Source: JADLHS01 sp044225555 | Lineage (GTDB): Bacteria; Verrucomicrobiota; Verrucomicrobiia; Limisphaerales; JADLHS01 | Length of the DNA: 64,000 nucleotides | Reading direction: 5' to 3' | NCBI GenBank assembly: GCA_044225555.1 | Contig: JBGAIM010000005.1 | Coordinates: 310,001-374,000, forward strand | Part shown: positions 62,121 through 64,000 of the stretch, piece after piece | How positions within the stretch are numbered: position 1 is the first letter of the stretch | Layout: each line of letters begins with the position of its first letter | Notes under the pieces: model-generated | The model's database searches: none | The model's input: only the letters and a program-made list of their open reading frames with translations | Told to the model about the DNA's origin: nothing | Position numbers and translations under genes: made by a program

Positions 62121-63728
62121 ATGAAGTGGAATCCAATCACGACCACCGCCGGGGGAATGCTTGCGGCGATGGTCCTGGGTTTGGCCGCCATGGTCTTGCC
62201 TCACCGCGCCCGCGCAGCGGGGGTTACCCTCATCACGCATGGCCTGAACGGCAACGCGGACGGGTGGGTTACAGGAATGGCGACAAATATTCAGAACTAC
62301 CTGAAATTTCCCGGCACGAACTTCACTTGCTACGAGATGTCTTTCTCGAACTTCAACAGCGCGTATTATCTGACGGCGGCGCGCGTGGCGGGCAGTCAGC
62401 CTTTCAGTTCCGCGTCCGGCGAGATCGTGGTGAAGCTGGATTGGCGACAACTGGCGGATGGCAATTCGTACGACACCTACCAGGTCGCGAGTGCCGTCGT
62501 GCCGGCGTTGTTGAGCACGAATTTCATCCCGGAACTCGGCGGGCATGCGCTCGTGGAATTCCCTTTGCATTTGGTCGGGCACAGCCGCGGTGGGTCGTTG
62601 GCCTGTGAGGTGAGCCGGTTGCTGGGAACAAATGGCGTGTGGGTGGATCACCTCACGACGCTGGACCCACATCCGTTGAATGATCCGGCGTTTCCGCTCG
62701 ACGGATTTCTTTATAGCGCAGTGGATGCCCCCGCCAACACTTACGAGAGCGTCTTGTTCCATGATAATTACTGGCAGGACGCCGCCTTCGGTGTCACCGG
62801 CCTGCCAGTAGCCGGTGCGTGTGTGCGCAAATTGACGGCGTTCTCGGGCGGTTACAGTGGTTTGGGTCACCAACATTCCGATGTGCATCTCTGGTATCAC
62901 GGCACCATTGACTGGCGTGTGCCAACCAGTGACACGGAGGCAAGTCTGACAAGTTCGGAGCGCGGGAGTTGGTGGGGCTCTTACGAGAAAGCCGGGACTA
63001 ATGCCGGGTTCAATTACAGTCTGATCGGCGGAGCGGATCGCACCAGCCCGGATCAACCGCTGGGACTCGGCACCGGTGCCGTTCGCGAGGGCTTCAATCA
63101 GTGGTGGGATTTGGGCGCCGGAACTTCCAATAATCGCCTAGCACTACCGGCCAACAATGGCAACTGGCCGAACCTGATCAAGTTCAACCGCGCGACCACG
63201 AACGTTGTGGAGCAGGGGCAGAGCACGCCTCTGAAGTTTTACTACCAGTGGGCAAAGCCGGGCACAAGCCTCGCGGTTATCGGCCTCTATCTTGATGATG
63301 ATTTCAATCCGCTGAATACCAATCAAACGTTGCTTTGCGAAATTCCCGTGCCCGGCAACGGGGCCTCGTCCATCAGCTTCGCCACCACCAATATCCTGCT
63401 GGCGGCCACGAACGCGCTGCCGGGCACGCATACGATTTTCGCGAGAATCACCGGCGGCGGCCGGTCGCGTGTACTTTACGCGCCCGAGTTGGTGCAGATT
63501 GTTCCAGTTCACTGGCCGCCGACTCTGGCGATCACGCAATCGAGCCCGGGTCAATTCCGCGTGGTCGTGAGCGGTTCGCCGGGCCAGACCTTGGTGCTCG
63601 AACATTCAACCGACCTGGCGGCCTGGTTGCCGCTCGCAACGAATGTGCTTTCGGGCAGCCTGTGGTCCTACACCAACAACGCGACGGCAACACCTGCGCC
63701 TCACTACTTCCGGGCCGTGCGGCCATGA
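62121..63728 (+). CDS. Exported alpha/beta hydrolase with C-terminal beta modules
   Basis: 535 aa. Signal peptide (GMLAAMVLGLAAMVLPHRAR). The catalytic part opens with TLITHGLNGNADGW, an oxyanion-type motif; the nucleophile elbow is LVGHSRGGSLACEVSRLLG; possible acid Asp in TLDPHPLNDPAF; and a His-rich stretch GHQHSDVHLWYHGTID. This is the lipase/esterase pattern. Residues about 370-535 are Ig-like and beta modules, ending PAPHYFRAVRP in a W...L...FYR-like module. Substrate is unknown; likely acts outside the cell. Confidence 0.85.
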   Translation: MKWNPITTTAGGMLAAMVLGLAAMVLPHRARAAGVTLITHGLNGNADGWVTGMATNIQNYLKFPGTNFTCYEMSFSNFNSAYYLTAARVAGSQPFSSASGEIVVKLDWRQLADGNSYDTYQVASAVVPALLSTNFIPELGGHALVEFPLHLVGHSRGGSLACEVSRLLGTNGVWVDHLTTLDPHPLNDPAFPLDGFLYSAVDAPANTYESVLFHDNYWQDAAFGVTGLPVAGACVRKLTAFSGGYSGLGHQHSDVHLWYHGTIDWRVPTSDTEASLTSSERGSWWGSYEKAGTNAGFNYSLIGGADRTSPDQPLGLGTGAVREGFNQWWDLGAGTSNNRLALPANNGNWPNLIKFNRATTNVVEQGQSTPLKFYYQWAKPGTSLAVIGLYLDDDFNPLNTNQTLLCEIPVPGNGASSISFATTNILLAATNALPGTHTIFARITGGGRSRVLYAPELVQIVPVHWPPTLAITQSSPGQFRVVVSGSPGQTLVLEHSTDLAAWLPLATNVLSGSLWSYTNNATATPAPHYFRAVRP

Positions 63729-63823
63729 ACCCGCCTCAGTCGGTCCGGGGGCTTCATTGCATAGAATTCACTGTCCCAATCGGCTGAATCCGCTATGTTA
63801 CGCGCTGATTGGTTTAGGAAGAA

Positions 63824-64000
63824 ATGAGCAAACTACTGTTGATTGACGACGAAGAGGATGTGCAATACTCCTTCCGGCGCATTTTCGATTCACCGGAAAT
63901 AGAACTTACCACCGCTTCCAGCGGCGAGGAAGGGCTGAAGCTGATTCCAAAAATCAAGCCGGACCTCGTGCTCATGGACATTCGCATGGGCGGCATCACG
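63824..64000 (+). CDS. Response regulator receiver domain, start (3' truncated)
   Basis: The ATG at 63824 has AGGAAGAA just upstream. 59 codons remain in the window: SKLLLIDDEEDVQYSFRRIF, then ASSGEEGLKLIPKIKPDLVL and MDIRMGGIT. The pattern LLIDDE-x-x-V and LMDIRM with the phosphoacceptor Asp is that of NtrC-type response regulators, many of which go on to a sigma-54 ATPase domain. The output domain lies outside the window. Confidence 0.9.
   Translation, partial: MSKLLLIDDEEDVQYSFRRIFDSPEIELTTASSGEEGLKLIPKIKPDLVLMDIRMGGIT

Noticed and set aside
1..64000. tRNA, rRNA, CRISPR arrays, defence systems, prophage
   Set aside because: No T-arm-like or rRNA-like sequence, no direct-repeat/spacer array and no recognisable defence or phage genes were seen; a computed search would be more sensitive than reading by eye.

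Overview
The window looks like chromosomal DNA from a Verrucomicrobiota bacterium, most likely of the Pedosphaera/Limisphaerales type. This rests on protein repertoire, not on a database search. It holds a planctomycete-type cytochrome/DUF1549/DUF1553 protein paired with a DUF1501 protein, long Asn/Thr/Ser-rich exported proteins with delta-60 or GloVer propeller repeats and Ig-like domains, NIPSNAP, ThuA and PQQ-propeller exported proteins, and an LL-diaminopimelate aminotransferase. G+C is high, and genes are closely packed and frequently switch strand. No rRNA, tRNA, CRISPR array, prophage or intact transposase was recognised.

Layout. 1-5 kb: the end of a mannose-1-phosphate guanylyltransferase, a membrane protein, a TrpB2-type tryptophan synthase beta with an outer-membrane protein, and a frameshifted exported protein. 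5-17.6 kb, mostly minus strand: an information-processing set (RRM protein, rpmI, rplT, pheS, pheT). pheS and pheT are separated by a metabolic block: a decarboxylating dehydrogenase of the LeuB/ICDH family, an exported protein, an isocitrate lyase/PEP mutase family lyase, then leuC-leuD. 17.8-31.3 kb: exported catabolic and surface proteins (YncE-phosphoesterase, PSD1/DUF1501 pair, NIPSNAP, propeller), DUF2513, a YkgJ-type cysteine protein, Bax inhibitor-1 and exonuclease III. Two REP-doublet palindromes with identical geometry lie here.

31.5-41.2 kb is a complete cbb3 oxidase locus on the plus strand: copper P-type ATPase ccoI, a tiny Cys-rich gene, ccoS, an outer-membrane protein, fused ccoNO, ccoQ, a mono-heme ccoP, ccoG, fixH and a TauE/SafE-type protein. 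It is followed by thuA-like, iscA, hscB and an exported protein. A + strand structured segment ending in a strong terminator lies at about 44.0-44.2 kb. 44.2-54.4 kb: GH57 glucan enzyme, PQQ propeller, GT39-type transferase, an exported endonuclease/exonuclease/phosphatase, an HlyD-type adaptor, and dapL with a GTG-started exported partner. 54.7-64 kb: two large repeat-rich exported proteins (both with broken reading frames), an HDOD response regulator, an exported alpha/beta hydrolase and the start of a response regulator.

Most notable: the REP doublets conserve 7-bp hairpins and a 28-nt spacer while the sequence varies. A C-terminal module (W...L...D/N...FYR-x-P) recurs at the ends of four otherwise unrelated exported proteins. 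A 55-aa Cys-rich gene is translationally coupled between ccoI and ccoS. A terminator-like stem sits just upstream of dapL. Three coding regions (near 3750, 55485 and 58350) are interrupted, which may reflect assembly error, decay or slippage.
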